A stretch of 64,000 nt of DNA. Source: Streptomyces sp. M41(2017). GTDB taxonomy: Bacteria > Actinomycetota > Actinomycetes > Streptomycetales > Streptomycetaceae. The position numbers and the translations under genes are program-made. The notes beneath the pieces were generated by a model. That model was given only the letters and a program-made list of their open reading frames with translations, did no database searches and was not told the origin of the DNA. Positions 51,542-60,555 of this stretch are shown here, piece after piece; the first letter of the stretch is position 1; every line of letters begins with the position of its first letter. The stretch spans positions 2,604,001 through 2,668,000 of the forward strand of contig NZ_MWFK01000001.1 in NCBI RefSeq assembly GCF_002078175.1, read 5' to 3'.

Positions 51542-53404
51542 GTGGGTGCCATGCAGCCACTCGGCGTCGACGAACCCACTGTCGTGGGGCCCTACCGGCT
51601 GCTCGGCCGGCTGGGCTCCGGCGGCATGGGCCGCGTGTATCTGGGCCGCAGCGCGGGCGGACGGACGGTCGCGGTCAAGATCGTGCATCCGCACTTCGCG
51701 CTCGACGAGGAGTTCCGGGCCCGCTTCCGGCGCGAGGTCGAGGCGGCGCGACGGGTCGGCGGTGCCTGGACGGCCCCCGTCCTCGACGCGGACCCCGAGG
51801 CGCCCGTGCCCTGGGTCGCCACCGGCTATGCGGCCGGCCCCTCCCTGACGGCGGCCGTCGCGGACGGCGGTCCGCTCCCGGTCCACTCCGTGCGCGCGCT
51901 CGGCGCCGGGCTGGCCGAGGCCCTCACGGCGGTCCACTCCCTGGGCCTCGTCCACCGTGACGTCAAACCGTCCAACGTGCTGCTGACCCTCGACGGCCCC
52001 CTGCTGATCGACTTCGGGATCGCCCGCGCCACCGACGGCACCGCCTCCCTCACCTCGACCGGCGTCTCGGTCGGCTCGCCCGGCTACATGTCCCCCGAGC
52101 AGATCCTCGGCAAGGGCGTCACGGGCGCCGCCGACCTCTTCTCCCTCGGCGCCGTCCTCGCGTACGCGGCCACCGGCCGGCCCCCGTTCCCCGGGGACTC
52201 GTCCGCCTCCCTCCTTTACATGGTGGTCCACGAGGAGCCCCGACTCGACGCCCTCGACGGCGAGTTGCGCGACCTGGTGGCGGCCTGTCTGGCCAAGTCG
52301 CCGACGGACCGGCCCACCCCGGCCGAGGTGGCTGTCCGTCTGGCGCCGCAGGGAGCGGCCCGGCTCGTGACGGCCGGCTGGCTGCCGGGCGCGCTGGTGG
52401 AGCAGGTGAGCCGAAGTGCCGTACAGCTGCTGAATCTTGAGGCGACCGGGGCGGGGGAGGCCGCGCCGTCCGGGCTGGTGGGGTTCAGCAGTCCGGCGGT
52501 GGGCACCGGCGGCCCCGGGAACACCGGAGGGACGGGTGCGGGGACGGGGGCCGGGAACGGGTTCGGGCCGCCCGGATCCGGTGGGGCGTCTTCGCCGACG
52601 CCCGGGTTCGGTCCGCCGCCGCCCGGTTTCGGACCGCCGCCCACGATGCCCCCGTACCTTCCCGGGCAGCGCGAGACGGGAGGCGCGGGGCCCCAGGACG
52701 CCGTGCACCGCGACGGGGCGCCGGACACCGGGCCGGTGCCGGACCGGCCGGGCAAGGTCTCGGTCAGTGTCGCCGCGACCAGCGCGCCCGGGACGGACGG
52801 CCGGGGCCGGCGGATGAGCTGCACGGTCGCGCTCGCCGTCGCCGGAGCGCTGGCGGCCGTGACCGTCGGCTCGGCGTTCCTCTTCGACCTCCTGCCCGGC
52901 GGGGGATCGGACGACCAGGACAGCGCGTCGGGCCCCGCCCCGACCGCGCGGGGGAGCCGGAGCCCGTCCGCCACCTCGGGCCCGTCGTCCGGGGCGACCG
53001 CCGCCGAGCCCGCTCCCACGCGGAGCACACCCGGCGCGACCGGGCAGGCGTCCGCGATCCCCGCCGGCTACCTCGGCACCTGGCAGGGCGACGCGCTCGC
53101 ACTGGAGGGCACCCTGCCGATGGGCACCTTCCGCGTGACCGTCCACCAGGCCGCCGTGGGCCAGGAGTTGGGCACCTTCCGGCAGACCGACCAGATCGGC
53201 GGCATCTGCGACGACACCCTCATCCTGAAGAAGGTCACCGCGAAGCAGCTCGTCGCCACGAGCGTCGCCGACCGGTCCAACCGCGACGTCTGCACCACGG
53301 GCCGCCACGAGGTCCGCCTCACCCCGGGCCCCGGCACCCTCACCTACGAGACGGACAACGCCGACGCGGGCGACCCGGTGGCCAAGATGACGAAGGTCGG
53401 ATAG
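51542..53404 (+). CDS. Transmembrane Ser/Thr protein kinase (PknB type)
   Basis: 620 residues. The kinase domain (about 20-280) has GSGGMGRVYLG, VAVKIV, HRDVKPSNVLL (near 138), IDFGIAR and GSPGYMSPEQ. A glycine/proline-rich linker (about 300-420) follows, then a membrane helix (VALAVAGALAAVTVGSAFLF, about 427-446) and an external domain of about 170 residues with no PASTA repeats recognised. It converges on the EssC-type gene, whose product carries an FHA (phosphothreonine-binding) domain, so that protein is a plausible target. GTG 51542 is the start. Confidence 0.93.
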   Translation: MGAMQPLGVDEPTVVGPYRLLGRLGSGGMGRVYLGRSAGGRTVAVKIVHPHFALDEEFRARFRREVEAARRVGGAWTAPVLDADPEAPVPWVATGYAAGPSLTAAVADGGPLPVHSVRALGAGLAEALTAVHSLGLVHRDVKPSNVLLTLDGPLLIDFGIARATDGTASLTSTGVSVGSPGYMSPEQILGKGVTGAADLFSLGAVLAYAATGRPPFPGDSSASLLYMVVHEEPRLDALDGELRDLVAACLAKSPTDRPTPAEVAVRLAPQGAARLVTAGWLPGALVEQVSRSAVQLLNLEATGAGEAAPSGLVGFSSPAVGTGGPGNTGGTGAGTGAGNGFGPPGSGGASSPTPGFGPPPPGFGPPPTMPPYLPGQRETGGAGPQDAVHRDGAPDTGPVPDRPGKVSVSVAATSAPGTDGRGRRMSCTVALAVAGALAAVTVGSAFLFDLLPGGGSDDQDSASGPAPTARGSRSPSATSGPSSGATAAEPAPTRSTPGATGQASAIPAGYLGTWQGDALALEGTLPMGTFRVTVHQAAVGQELGTFRQTDQIGGICDDTLILKKVTAKQLVATSVADRSNRDVCTTGRHEVRLTPGPGTLTYETDNADAGDPVAKMTKVG

Positions 53405-53460
53405 CCGAAGGTCGGATAGCCGAAGGTCGGGTGGACGTGGGCCGAGTGGACGTGGTCGAG
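53390..53460. repeat. 15-bp tandem repeats across the kinase stop codon
   Basis: (A/C)CGAAGGTCGGATAG-type units of 15 bp start at 53390, 53405 and 53420; the first contains the kinase TAG and the second repeats it in frame. They are followed by two 15-bp GTGGACGTGG(G/T)C units at 53431 and 53446. Rest of the 53405-53563 gap: nothing else seen. Confidence 0.7.
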
Positions 53461-53563
53461 CAGGAGACCCGGCGCGGCTTCGGCCTCGCCGATCCGTCCA
53501 CCGGGCCCAGCCCCCCTCGCTCGTTCCTCACGGCCGGGCCGCGCGCCCGGGCCGCCCGTCGGG

Positions 53564-56500
53564 TCACATCGGCGTGGTCACCGTCAGCGGTTCGCCGTCG
53601 CCGAGGTGCAGCAGGCCCTTGCCGGGGGCGACCGGGCCGCCGACCATGCTGCGGTTCGTGCGGATGCCGATCAGCTCTCCCGCGGACGAGTCCTGCGGTG
53701 ACAGCAGGATGCCGCGGCGGCCCTTCTTCATCTCCACCTGCCAGCCCGAGAAGCCGCTGCACACGTCCTCCTCGTCACCGGCGATGACCAGGCCGAGGCC
53801 GCGTTCGGCGCCGCGCTGCACGATCCGCTTGAAGACCGTCTCGGCGTCGCAGTCCTCCAGGACCTCGCCGTCGTCGACCAGGACCACGATCGGCTCCTCG
53901 CGGGACGCCGAGTCGATGGCCTCGCGCAGGTCGTCGCCCTCGATGTCGTCCTCGTCGAACACCTTCAGCACGCCGTCCTCACCGTCCAGTTCACGGAGCG
54001 GGGAGGGGCGGGGCGCGGCGACGACCAGCCGGACGCCCTGGGCCAGGTACGAGCGGGCCAGGTTCATCAGCGTCGTGCTGCGGCCCGACTTGGCGGGGCC
54101 CGCGATCACGAACGTCGGCACGCCCTGGGACAGGTCCGGGCCGAATCCCATGATGTCGTCGCCGCCGATGCCCACCAGCCCCCACAGCCTGGAGCGGGAG
54201 GCGTCCGGGTCGCGCATCTCCCAGGCGTCGGCGAAGGTGATCCGGGTCGGCAGTACGTCGACGCGGAACGGACGCCGGTCGCGCGGCAGTTCCGCGTCCC
54301 GCGCGGCGGCGGCCTCACCGATCGCGGACAGCGCCGCGGCCTGCCCCTGGCCCGTCGCGTCCTCGGTGAGCAGCGCGAACTGCGTCTCCGTGCCGTGCTC
54401 GTTGCGGTAGCCGCGGCCGGGCGGGATCTCCTCGGGGATCTTGCGGGCGTTGATGCCGATCAGCGAGAAGTCGGAGCGGTCCGCGAGCCGCAGGCCGTAC
54501 TTGTCCTCGGTGAGCGAGCCGATCCGGGTGGACAGGATCTGCCGGTCGCCCGTCATCACCATGTGCAGGCCGACGCTCGCGCCCTCGCGCATCATCGCGG
54601 TCAGCTGGTCGGTGAGGTCACCGTGGTCGTACTCGCCGAGGGTCGGCAGCCAGCCCTCCCAGCGGTCCAGCAGCACCACGATGTGCGGCAGCCGCTCGCC
54701 CTCCGGCACCGCCGCCCGCTGCTCGCCGATGTCGGCGAACCCCGCGTCCGCCAGCAGGTCCTGCCTGCGCGTCAGTTCACCCTTGAGGCGGGCGATGAGA
54801 CGGACCACGCGCTCCGTCTGGTTGCGGCCCACGACGGCACCGCAGTGCGGCAGCCGGGTCAGCGCGTTGAGCGCGCCGTTGCCGCAGTCGATGCCGTACA
54901 GGTGGACGTCGGCCGCCGAGTGGGTGCGGGCCAGCGAACCGGCGATCGTGCGCAGGATCTGCGAACGGCCGCTGCGCGGGGCACCACCGATGAGCAGGTG
55001 CCCGAAGGAGGCGAAGTCCACCACGACCGGCCTGCGCGCCTGGTCCGCGGGCAGATCCTCCACGCCGTACGCGGCGGGGGCCAGCTTGCCGGGGCCGCCC
55101 GCGAACGCGGGCACCGGGACCTCGTCGAGGAGCAGCGTCTCGGACAGCGCCGGCAGCCAGGGGCTGTGCTGCTGCGGGATGCCGAGCACCCGGTTGGCGT
55201 CCCGGACGGCGTCGACCAGCACCTTCAGGTCGGTGATCTCCTCCTCCTCGCGCTGCTCGGCCTTCGGCTTGACCAGAGCGGCCCGCCCGAGGTCCGCCCA
55301 GTCCAGCGGCCCGGCCCACGGCGCGAGTGCCGCCGGATCGGCGGCACCCGGCCGTCGGCCACCGACGCGGCCCGACTGGAACGGCACCAGCGAGGCGTGC
55401 CCGAGCCGTACGTACGCCCGGCCCGGTGTGCTCTTGGAGATGTGCCCGGCCTCGGGGGAGTCGATGACGTCGCTGGACTCCCCGCCGTCGGTCACGCGCA
55501 GCGCTATCCGCAGGTTGGTGTTGGCCCGGATCTCCGGCGAGACCACGCCGCTCGGCCGCTGGGTGGCCAGCAGCAGGTGGATGCCGAGCGAGCGGCCCCG
55601 CTGGGCGATGTTGACCAGACCCGTCACGAAGTCGGGCAGATCCCGCACCATGGAGGCGAACTCGTCGATGACGATGAGGAGTCGGGGCACGGAGGCGTGC
55701 GAGGGGTCGCGGCGGACGAGATCCTGGTAGTCCTCGATGTCCTTGGCGTCGGCCGCGGCGAGGATGTGCTCGCGCCGCTTCAGCTCCGCGCCGAGCGACT
55801 CCAGGGCGCGCTCCACGAGATGGGCGTCGAGGTCGGTCACCATGCCGACGGTGTGCGGCAGTTTGACGCAGTCCTTGAACGCCGAGCCGCCCTTGTAGTC
55901 GACGAGGACGAACGTCATGTTCTCCGGGGTGTTGGCCACCGCCAGCGACGCCACGATCGTCTGGAGCAGCTCCGACTTGCCGGAGCCCGTCGTACCGGCG
56001 ATCAGACCGTGCGGCCCGTCCCGCCGCATGTCGATGCCGAACGGACCGTCGTACGACTCACCGATCACGGCCATCGTCGACTGGCCGCCCATCCGCCAGC
56101 GCGCGGTGATCGCGTCGCTGCTCGGCGGTTCCAGCTGGAGCACGTCGAGCAGCCGGCTGGCACCGGGCAGGGCCGAGTCCTCGGTCTCGCCGCTGATGTC
56201 GCGGAGCGGTGACAGGGCGCGTGCGAGCCGTCCGCACCAGGCCGGCGACACGAAGTCCGGCCGTACGTCCTTGACCCGCGCGATGCCCGTCTGCTGCACG
56301 CGCAGCCGCAGTTCGAGGGGCTTGCCGGCGCCGGCGGCGGAGTCGTCGGGCTCGGCCGCGTGCCAGGCGTGGAAGGACGGGAAGCCGCCGGGCGCCGCCG
56401 GTGCCGTGGGCGCGGTGCGGGCCGACTGCCGTGCCGACGCGTGCTCCTCGGGCTTCGGCTCCGCGATCACGATGGCCTGGCACTCGCCGGGCAGGAACCG

Positions 56501-58213
56501 CTCCTCGGCGTCCAGGCAGAGCGCGTACATCGACATGGCCGGGCCCTCGCGCAGCAGCCGCACCACACCGGGCATGGACCGCAGCCGGCGTGAACCGTCC
56601 CAGACGACGACGATGTCGGGGTCGCTGAACGACGCCTTGTTGCCGTTCGCGCGGGCGGCCTTCTGGCGGGCGTCGAGGAGCTGGGTCAGCTCGCCGATCC
56701 GCGCGCCGACGGTCTCGGCGTCCGTGCCGATCAGCACGTTGGCGTCCTGCGCTCCGGCCGGCCTGCTGTGCGGCAGCCAGCGCACCCAGTCCCAGCTGTC
56801 CCGGCCGCTGTTCTCCGTCAGGACGTAGAACTGCACGTCCAGCGGGCTGTGCAGCACCGCGGCCTGCGCGACGGCCCAACGGCCCAGCGCCTGCGCCGAG
56901 TCACCAGGTCCGGCGATGCCGACGACGCCGCGCTCGGCGAGCGGCAGGGAGACCGGCGCGTCCTCGATGGTCCAGGTCACCTGGCGCTTGTGCTCGTCCC
57001 GCTCGGGGTCGTCGAGCACGACCTCGGACGGCATCCGTCCCGTGCCGACGCGCAGCAACAGGTGGTCGGCGTCGGTGCGGCGCCGCTCCCACAGCCGGGT
57101 GCGCGGCCCGGTGCCCAGCGACAGCACGGTCGCCGGGTCCGGTATCGCCTGGCGCCGGTCGAGCCGTTCGGCGACCAGGGCCTCCTGGGCGTCGTTCTCG
57201 ATCCGCTCCTTGTGCTCCTTGTACTCCTTGACCTGCTTCGCGTGGGACTTGCGCCCCTGCTTCTTGTCCATGAAGTAGTTGCCGAGCATGATGAGCGGGC
57301 TCAGCAGAGCCATGATCATGTAGTACCAGCGTCCGAAGACCATCACCATGACGACGGCACTGACCAACGGCGTTAGGGCCATCAGCCAGGGCAACGGCCG
57401 CGCCTCGTAGTCCCGTACGGGACTGGGCAGCCGGAACTTCGTCTCCCGCTCCGGCGGATGCAGGCGCGGCGGCCGGTTGTAGTCCAGCCCCGTACCGTCC
57501 TCGGACCACTTGAGAGCGGCGTTCGGCGGCGCGTAACGGTCGAGCTGCAGCAGGGTGTTGCCGACGGCGACCTGAGCACCGAGCGGCCAGGTGTCGTCGT
57601 CGAGGGAGGCGAACAGCTCCCCGTCGAGCCGTACGCCGTCCTTCCGGTCGGCCCCCTCCGCGGCCCCGCCCGCGCTCGGCTTCTCGCCCGCGCCCGCCCG
57701 TTCGCCCGCACCCGCCTTCTCGCCGTGGACGTCGAGACGGCAGGTTCCGTCGGTTGCAACTGACAACGTCAGCGCGCGGGAGGCCAGTTCGGGATCGTCG
57801 ATACGGATGGAGGAGGCGGGGCCGCTGCCGATGTCGTAGCGGCCGATGCCGAGCCGGTGCACGGCTCCCGCCGCGGGACCGCCGGCCACCCGCAGCTCGA
57901 CGAGCCCGGTCGGCTCGCCGGGCAGACACCCGGCGGGATCGTGCAGGCTGACGACGGCACCCTCACGGAGCGGAGAGGTGCCGATGGTCGCGCCGGGATC
58001 GACGGGATACCCGTCGACGTACGCGACCGGCGCACCACCGCCCGCGGCTCCCTGGTGGTGGCCGAGCGGGATGATCTGCGCGCCACCGCCGTACCCGACG
58101 TGTTCGGCCAGTTCCTTGGCGATGTCCCCCACCGAGGACTCCGGATCCGCATCAAGAACGACGTCGGCGGTGGCCCCGCCGAGCGGATCGACGACGGTCA
58201 GAGTGAGCCGCAC
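53564..58213 (-). CDS. EssC/EccC-type FtsK/SpoIIIE ATPase of a type VII secretion system, with FHA domain
   Basis: 1549 residues, the motor of an ESX-like (type VII) secretion system. Order: a ubiquitin-like first 85 residues; an FHA domain (about 100-185: LGIGRYDIGSGPASSIRIDD); two membrane helices (about 275-315); then three FtsK-type modules. Module 1 is intact, with GTTGSGKSELL (near 738), VDYKGGSAF and LLIVIDEFASM (near 851). Modules 2 (GGAPRSGRSQ, near 1079) and 3 (GPAKSGRSTT, near 1374) have Arg in place of the Walker lysine, so they are degenerate, as in EccC/EssC. The N-terminal FHA is more like Firmicute EssC than mycobacterial EccC. GTG 58213 has GGGGGAGG. Confidence 0.92.
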   Translation of the reverse strand: MRLTLTVVDPLGGATADVVLDADPESSVGDIAKELAEHVGYGGGAQIIPLGHHQGAAGGGAPVAYVDGYPVDPGATIGTSPLREGAVVSLHDPAGCLPGEPTGLVELRVAGGPAAGAVHRLGIGRYDIGSGPASSIRIDDPELASRALTLSVATDGTCRLDVHGEKAGAGERAGAGEKPSAGGAAEGADRKDGVRLDGELFASLDDDTWPLGAQVAVGNTLLQLDRYAPPNAALKWSEDGTGLDYNRPPRLHPPERETKFRLPSPVRDYEARPLPWLMALTPLVSAVVMVMVFGRWYYMIMALLSPLIMLGNYFMDKKQGRKSHAKQVKEYKEHKERIENDAQEALVAERLDRRQAIPDPATVLSLGTGPRTRLWERRRTDADHLLLRVGTGRMPSEVVLDDPERDEHKRQVTWTIEDAPVSLPLAERGVVGIAGPGDSAQALGRWAVAQAAVLHSPLDVQFYVLTENSGRDSWDWVRWLPHSRPAGAQDANVLIGTDAETVGARIGELTQLLDARQKAARANGNKASFSDPDIVVVWDGSRRLRSMPGVVRLLREGPAMSMYALCLDAEERFLPGECQAIVIAEPKPEEHASARQSARTAPTAPAAPGGFPSFHAWHAAEPDDSAAGAGKPLELRLRVQQTGIARVKDVRPDFVSPAWCGRLARALSPLRDISGETEDSALPGASRLLDVLQLEPPSSDAITARWRMGGQSTMAVIGESYDGPFGIDMRRDGPHGLIAGTTGSGKSELLQTIVASLAVANTPENMTFVLVDYKGGSAFKDCVKLPHTVGMVTDLDAHLVERALESLGAELKRREHILAAADAKDIEDYQDLVRRDPSHASVPRLLIVIDEFASMVRDLPDFVTGLVNIAQRGRSLGIHLLLATQRPSGVVSPEIRANTNLRIALRVTDGGESSDVIDSPEAGHISKSTPGRAYVRLGHASLVPFQSGRVGGRRPGAADPAALAPWAGPLDWADLGRAALVKPKAEQREEEEITDLKVLVDAVRDANRVLGIPQQHSPWLPALSETLLLDEVPVPAFAGGPGKLAPAAYGVEDLPADQARRPVVVDFASFGHLLIGGAPRSGRSQILRTIAGSLARTHSAADVHLYGIDCGNGALNALTRLPHCGAVVGRNQTERVVRLIARLKGELTRRQDLLADAGFADIGEQRAAVPEGERLPHIVVLLDRWEGWLPTLGEYDHGDLTDQLTAMMREGASVGLHMVMTGDRQILSTRIGSLTEDKYGLRLADRSDFSLIGINARKIPEEIPPGRGYRNEHGTETQFALLTEDATGQGQAAALSAIGEAAAARDAELPRDRRPFRVDVLPTRITFADAWEMRDPDASRSRLWGLVGIGGDDIMGFGPDLSQGVPTFVIAGPAKSGRSTTLMNLARSYLAQGVRLVVAAPRPSPLRELDGEDGVLKVFDEDDIEGDDLREAIDSASREEPIVVLVDDGEVLEDCDAETVFKRIVQRGAERGLGLVIAGDEEDVCSGFSGWQVEMKKGRRGILLSPQDSSAGELIGIRTNRSMVGGPVAPGKGLLHLGDGEPLTVTTPM

Positions 58214-58524
58214 GCTCGTCCTCCCCCAGACACCCGAGGCCGCTTCCGGAACGCGGGCCACAGTGCCCCCGACGATATCCGCTCACCCCTTCCCGCAGGC
58301 AACGGGCGGTGTGAGGGAACGACGAAGGCCGCCCACGCACCGTGTCCCGAAGCGGTTCCCGGCCCCGCCCCCGCCGCTCCCTCTGGTGCGGGCTCGTGAC
58401 AGAACCGGGGTGTGCTCCTGCAAGCGCCATAAGTAAGCTGCATGCTCAATGCGGACGATCGCATCATCCGCACCAGGAGCCACGGGGGTTGGCCCTGCGG
58501 CGAGTTGAGTATGGAGGACGCCAC
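58214..58524. other. Divergent control region of the type VII secretion locus
   Basis: 311 bp between the EssC-type gene (leftward) and the first WXG100-like gene (rightward). A TAAGTA near 58432 is the best rightward -10 candidate, without a convincing -35. No gene is apparent. Confidence 0.4.
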
Positions 58525-58830
58525 ATGGCCGGCGGCAAAGACGCAGACATCACTTACGAGAAGATGCGGGGCGCTGCTAAGCGACTGGGCCACGAGAAGG
58601 AGAAGATGGAGGACAAGCTCCACGGCCTCGACAGCTACATCGACGGCCTCGTCGCGGACGGCTACACCACGTCCAAGGGCTCGCAGGCCTTCGACGACTC
58701 CTTCAAGGAGTTCACCAAGGGCATGAAGGACACCCTTGAGGGCCTCAAGGGCATGGCCAAGTTCCTCGAGGACGCCGCGAAGGCGTACGAGGACCTTGAT
58801 GATCAGCTGGCCAAGGGTGTCAAGGGCTGA
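58525..58830 (+). CDS. WXG100-like secreted protein lacking the W-x-G tryptophan
   Basis: 101 residues, all helical. ITYEKMRGAAKRLGHEKEKM forms helix 1, LVADGYTTSKGSQAFDDSFK is the turn where W-x-G is expected (here D-G), and helix 2 follows. The end AYEDLDDQLAKG carries YxxxD, the general type VII secretion signal. GGAGG precedes ATG 58525. It is next to the EssC-type ATPase gene and is probably its substrate, perhaps as a partner of the next WXG-like protein. Confidence 0.8.
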   Translation: MAGGKDADITYEKMRGAAKRLGHEKEKMEDKLHGLDSYIDGLVADGYTTSKGSQAFDDSFKEFTKGMKDTLEGLKGMAKFLEDAAKAYEDLDDQLAKGVKG

Positions 58831-58857
58831 CGAAGCCCGGCGTACACGCACAGCTTG

Positions 58858-58892
58858 AGTGCGATGGGGCACATCCCGTGCCCCATCGCACT
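58858..58892 (+). terminator. Hairpin between the two WXG100-like genes
   Basis: A perfect 15-bp stem (58858-58872 with 58878-58892) with a 5-base loop, 28 bp after the first gene. It could end most transcripts there and keep the first gene at a higher level. Confidence 0.7.
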
Positions 58893-58961
58893 GCCGTGTC
58901 AGATGTCGGAGTCACGAGACGAGCACGGTGAACTCCACACCTGTCCTGGGGGAATTCTTCA

Positions 58962-59264
58962 ATGGGTGACAAAACCGCGTACGACCTGGATCTGATCAAA
59001 GACTGTTCCCGGTCCTTGGGCAAGATCCACCGTGAGTTCGAACACCACGGCAATCCCGCTGACGGCTACAACGATGCTCTCGGGCACGGTGGCCTGAAGG
59101 ATGCCTTCGGCGACTTCGGCGACACCTGGAAGAAGACGCGCAAGGCGCTCATGAAGGAAATAAAGAAGCTCGCCGAAGCCACGTCGGTCGCTGCTCAGAA
59201 GTACGAGGAGATCGACCATGAGCTGGCCAAGGCCATTTCAGGTGCCAAGGGGAAGGGCAGATAG
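58962..59264 (+). CDS. WXG100-like protein, partner of the first T7SS substrate-like protein
   Basis: 100 residues: MGDKTAYDLDLIKDCSRSLG, then HGGLKDAFGDFGDTWKKTRK and KYEEIDHELAKAI, whose YEEID is a YxxxD signal. Similar LGxxxVxDAxxDFxxxW patterns mark chaperone-like ESX proteins encoded before large substrates. GGGGGA is eight bases before ATG 58962. Its TAG overlaps the next GTG by one base, so it is co-translated with the substrate gene. Confidence 0.8.
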   Translation: MGDKTAYDLDLIKDCSRSLGKIHREFEHHGNPADGYNDALGHGGLKDAFGDFGDTWKKTRKALMKEIKKLAEATSVAAQKYEEIDHELAKAISGAKGKGR

Positions 59265-60529
59265 TGAGCAGGCGATCCGGCGACTGGCCGCCTTTGTGGG
59301 ACGACGATCCGACTCCCGGTGATCCCCACGAAGTCGCCTCACTCGGACGCAAGTTGCGCACCATGGCCGAGATGATCGACGAACAGGCCAGGGTCATCGC
59401 GGCGTTGTCGTCCGTGGACGGCTGGGACAGCGACGCGGGACGCGCTTTCAATGAGGTGGCGGACGGCGCGGGCGACCGGCTGAAGAAGGCGTTCGAGCGG
59501 TACGACGAGGCGGCGAAGGCGCTGGGGGTGACGGTCGCGGACGGGGAGTCGAAGGAGTTCGCCGGAGAGCTGCACCGTGCTCAGCAGAAGGCCGACAGGG
59601 CGCTGGCGGACTACCAGGAGGCCAAGAGCGATCACGATCTCGCGGAGCGGGAGGTGAAAAAGTTCACCGACAAGCACCTCGTCACCGACATTCCCGAGGC
59701 GGACAGACCCGAGTACGAACGCTGGAAGAAGAAGCAGAACGAGGCGCTGCACCGGATCGGCCAGGCACGGGGGGACGTCAAGGACGCCCGGGACATCTTC
59801 GACGACGCGGGGGACCGCGCGGCCCGGCACATACGGGACGTCGTCCATCACGACGCCGTCAGAGACCCCGGCGGATTCATGAACTGGCTCGCCGACTGGG
59901 CGGACACGTTCTCCAACCTGTCGGCGATCCTCTCGGTGCTGGCCGTCGTGTGCGCTTTCGTCCCGCCTCTGCAGTTCCTCGTCCCCATCTTCGCGACGCT
60001 CGCCGTCCTCTCCAGCGCGGCCGCCCTGGCAGGCCACGCGTACGACATGTCGGTGCGCGGCGGGAAGGTGAGCTGGCTGAAGCTGGGCACCGACGCGCTG
60101 GGCATCCTCCCCGGCCTGGGAGCACTGAAAGGCTTCCGAGCCTTGAGCGGCCTCAAGGGTGTGGCGAAGCTTCGCGCCCTCGGGTCGTTCAGGGGAACCG
60201 CGGCCGTGGCCGGCATCGGTCACAACTTCCTCAATGGCCTGAGCGTCACGTTGACCAACAAAGTGCTGGCCAACGGTCTCAAGTTGGGTCAGAAGCTGGG
60301 GGCTTCCGGCCTTCCGGAGAAATTCGTGCCGCTGGGCGGCAAGGAGATCACGGCCGCCATCAAGGGGACCGGCCTGGCGAGTGCCCTGCACCGCATGTTC
60401 AGCGGAGAGAACGGCGGGACGACCGGCTATCAGCCGCCCGCCAGGACGCCCGACCCGACGCCCCACCCCACACCGAGCCCTTCGCCGGGGCCCTCGCCGA
60501 AGCCGTTCCACGCCGCGCTCGCCGCGTAG
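59264..60529 (+). CDS. Putative T7SS-secreted protein without a recognisable toxin domain
   Basis: 421 residues. It starts with the T7SS-targeting region PTPGDPHEVASLGRKLRTMA, VDGWDSDAGRAFNEVADGAG and a long helical coiled part to about 200, then a hydrophobic stretch (FSNLSAILSVLAVVCAFVPP to ALAGHAYDM, about 213-265), a glycine-rich amphipathic region, and a Pro/Thr-rich end. In related polymorphic toxins an enzymatic domain follows the hydrophobic part; none is seen here. It is paralogous to the gene at 62887. Confidence 0.75.
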   Translation: MSRRSGDWPPLWDDDPTPGDPHEVASLGRKLRTMAEMIDEQARVIAALSSVDGWDSDAGRAFNEVADGAGDRLKKAFERYDEAAKALGVTVADGESKEFAGELHRAQQKADRALADYQEAKSDHDLAEREVKKFTDKHLVTDIPEADRPEYERWKKKQNEALHRIGQARGDVKDARDIFDDAGDRAARHIRDVVHHDAVRDPGGFMNWLADWADTFSNLSAILSVLAVVCAFVPPLQFLVPIFATLAVLSSAAALAGHAYDMSVRGGKVSWLKLGTDALGILPGLGALKGFRALSGLKGVAKLRALGSFRGTAAVAGIGHNFLNGLSVTLTNKVLANGLKLGQKLGASGLPEKFVPLGGKEITAAIKGTGLASALHRMFSGENGGTTGYQPPARTPDPTPHPTPSPSPGPSPKPFHAALAA

Positions 60530-60555
60530 CGTGACGGAACGAAGGAGAACGGCAC

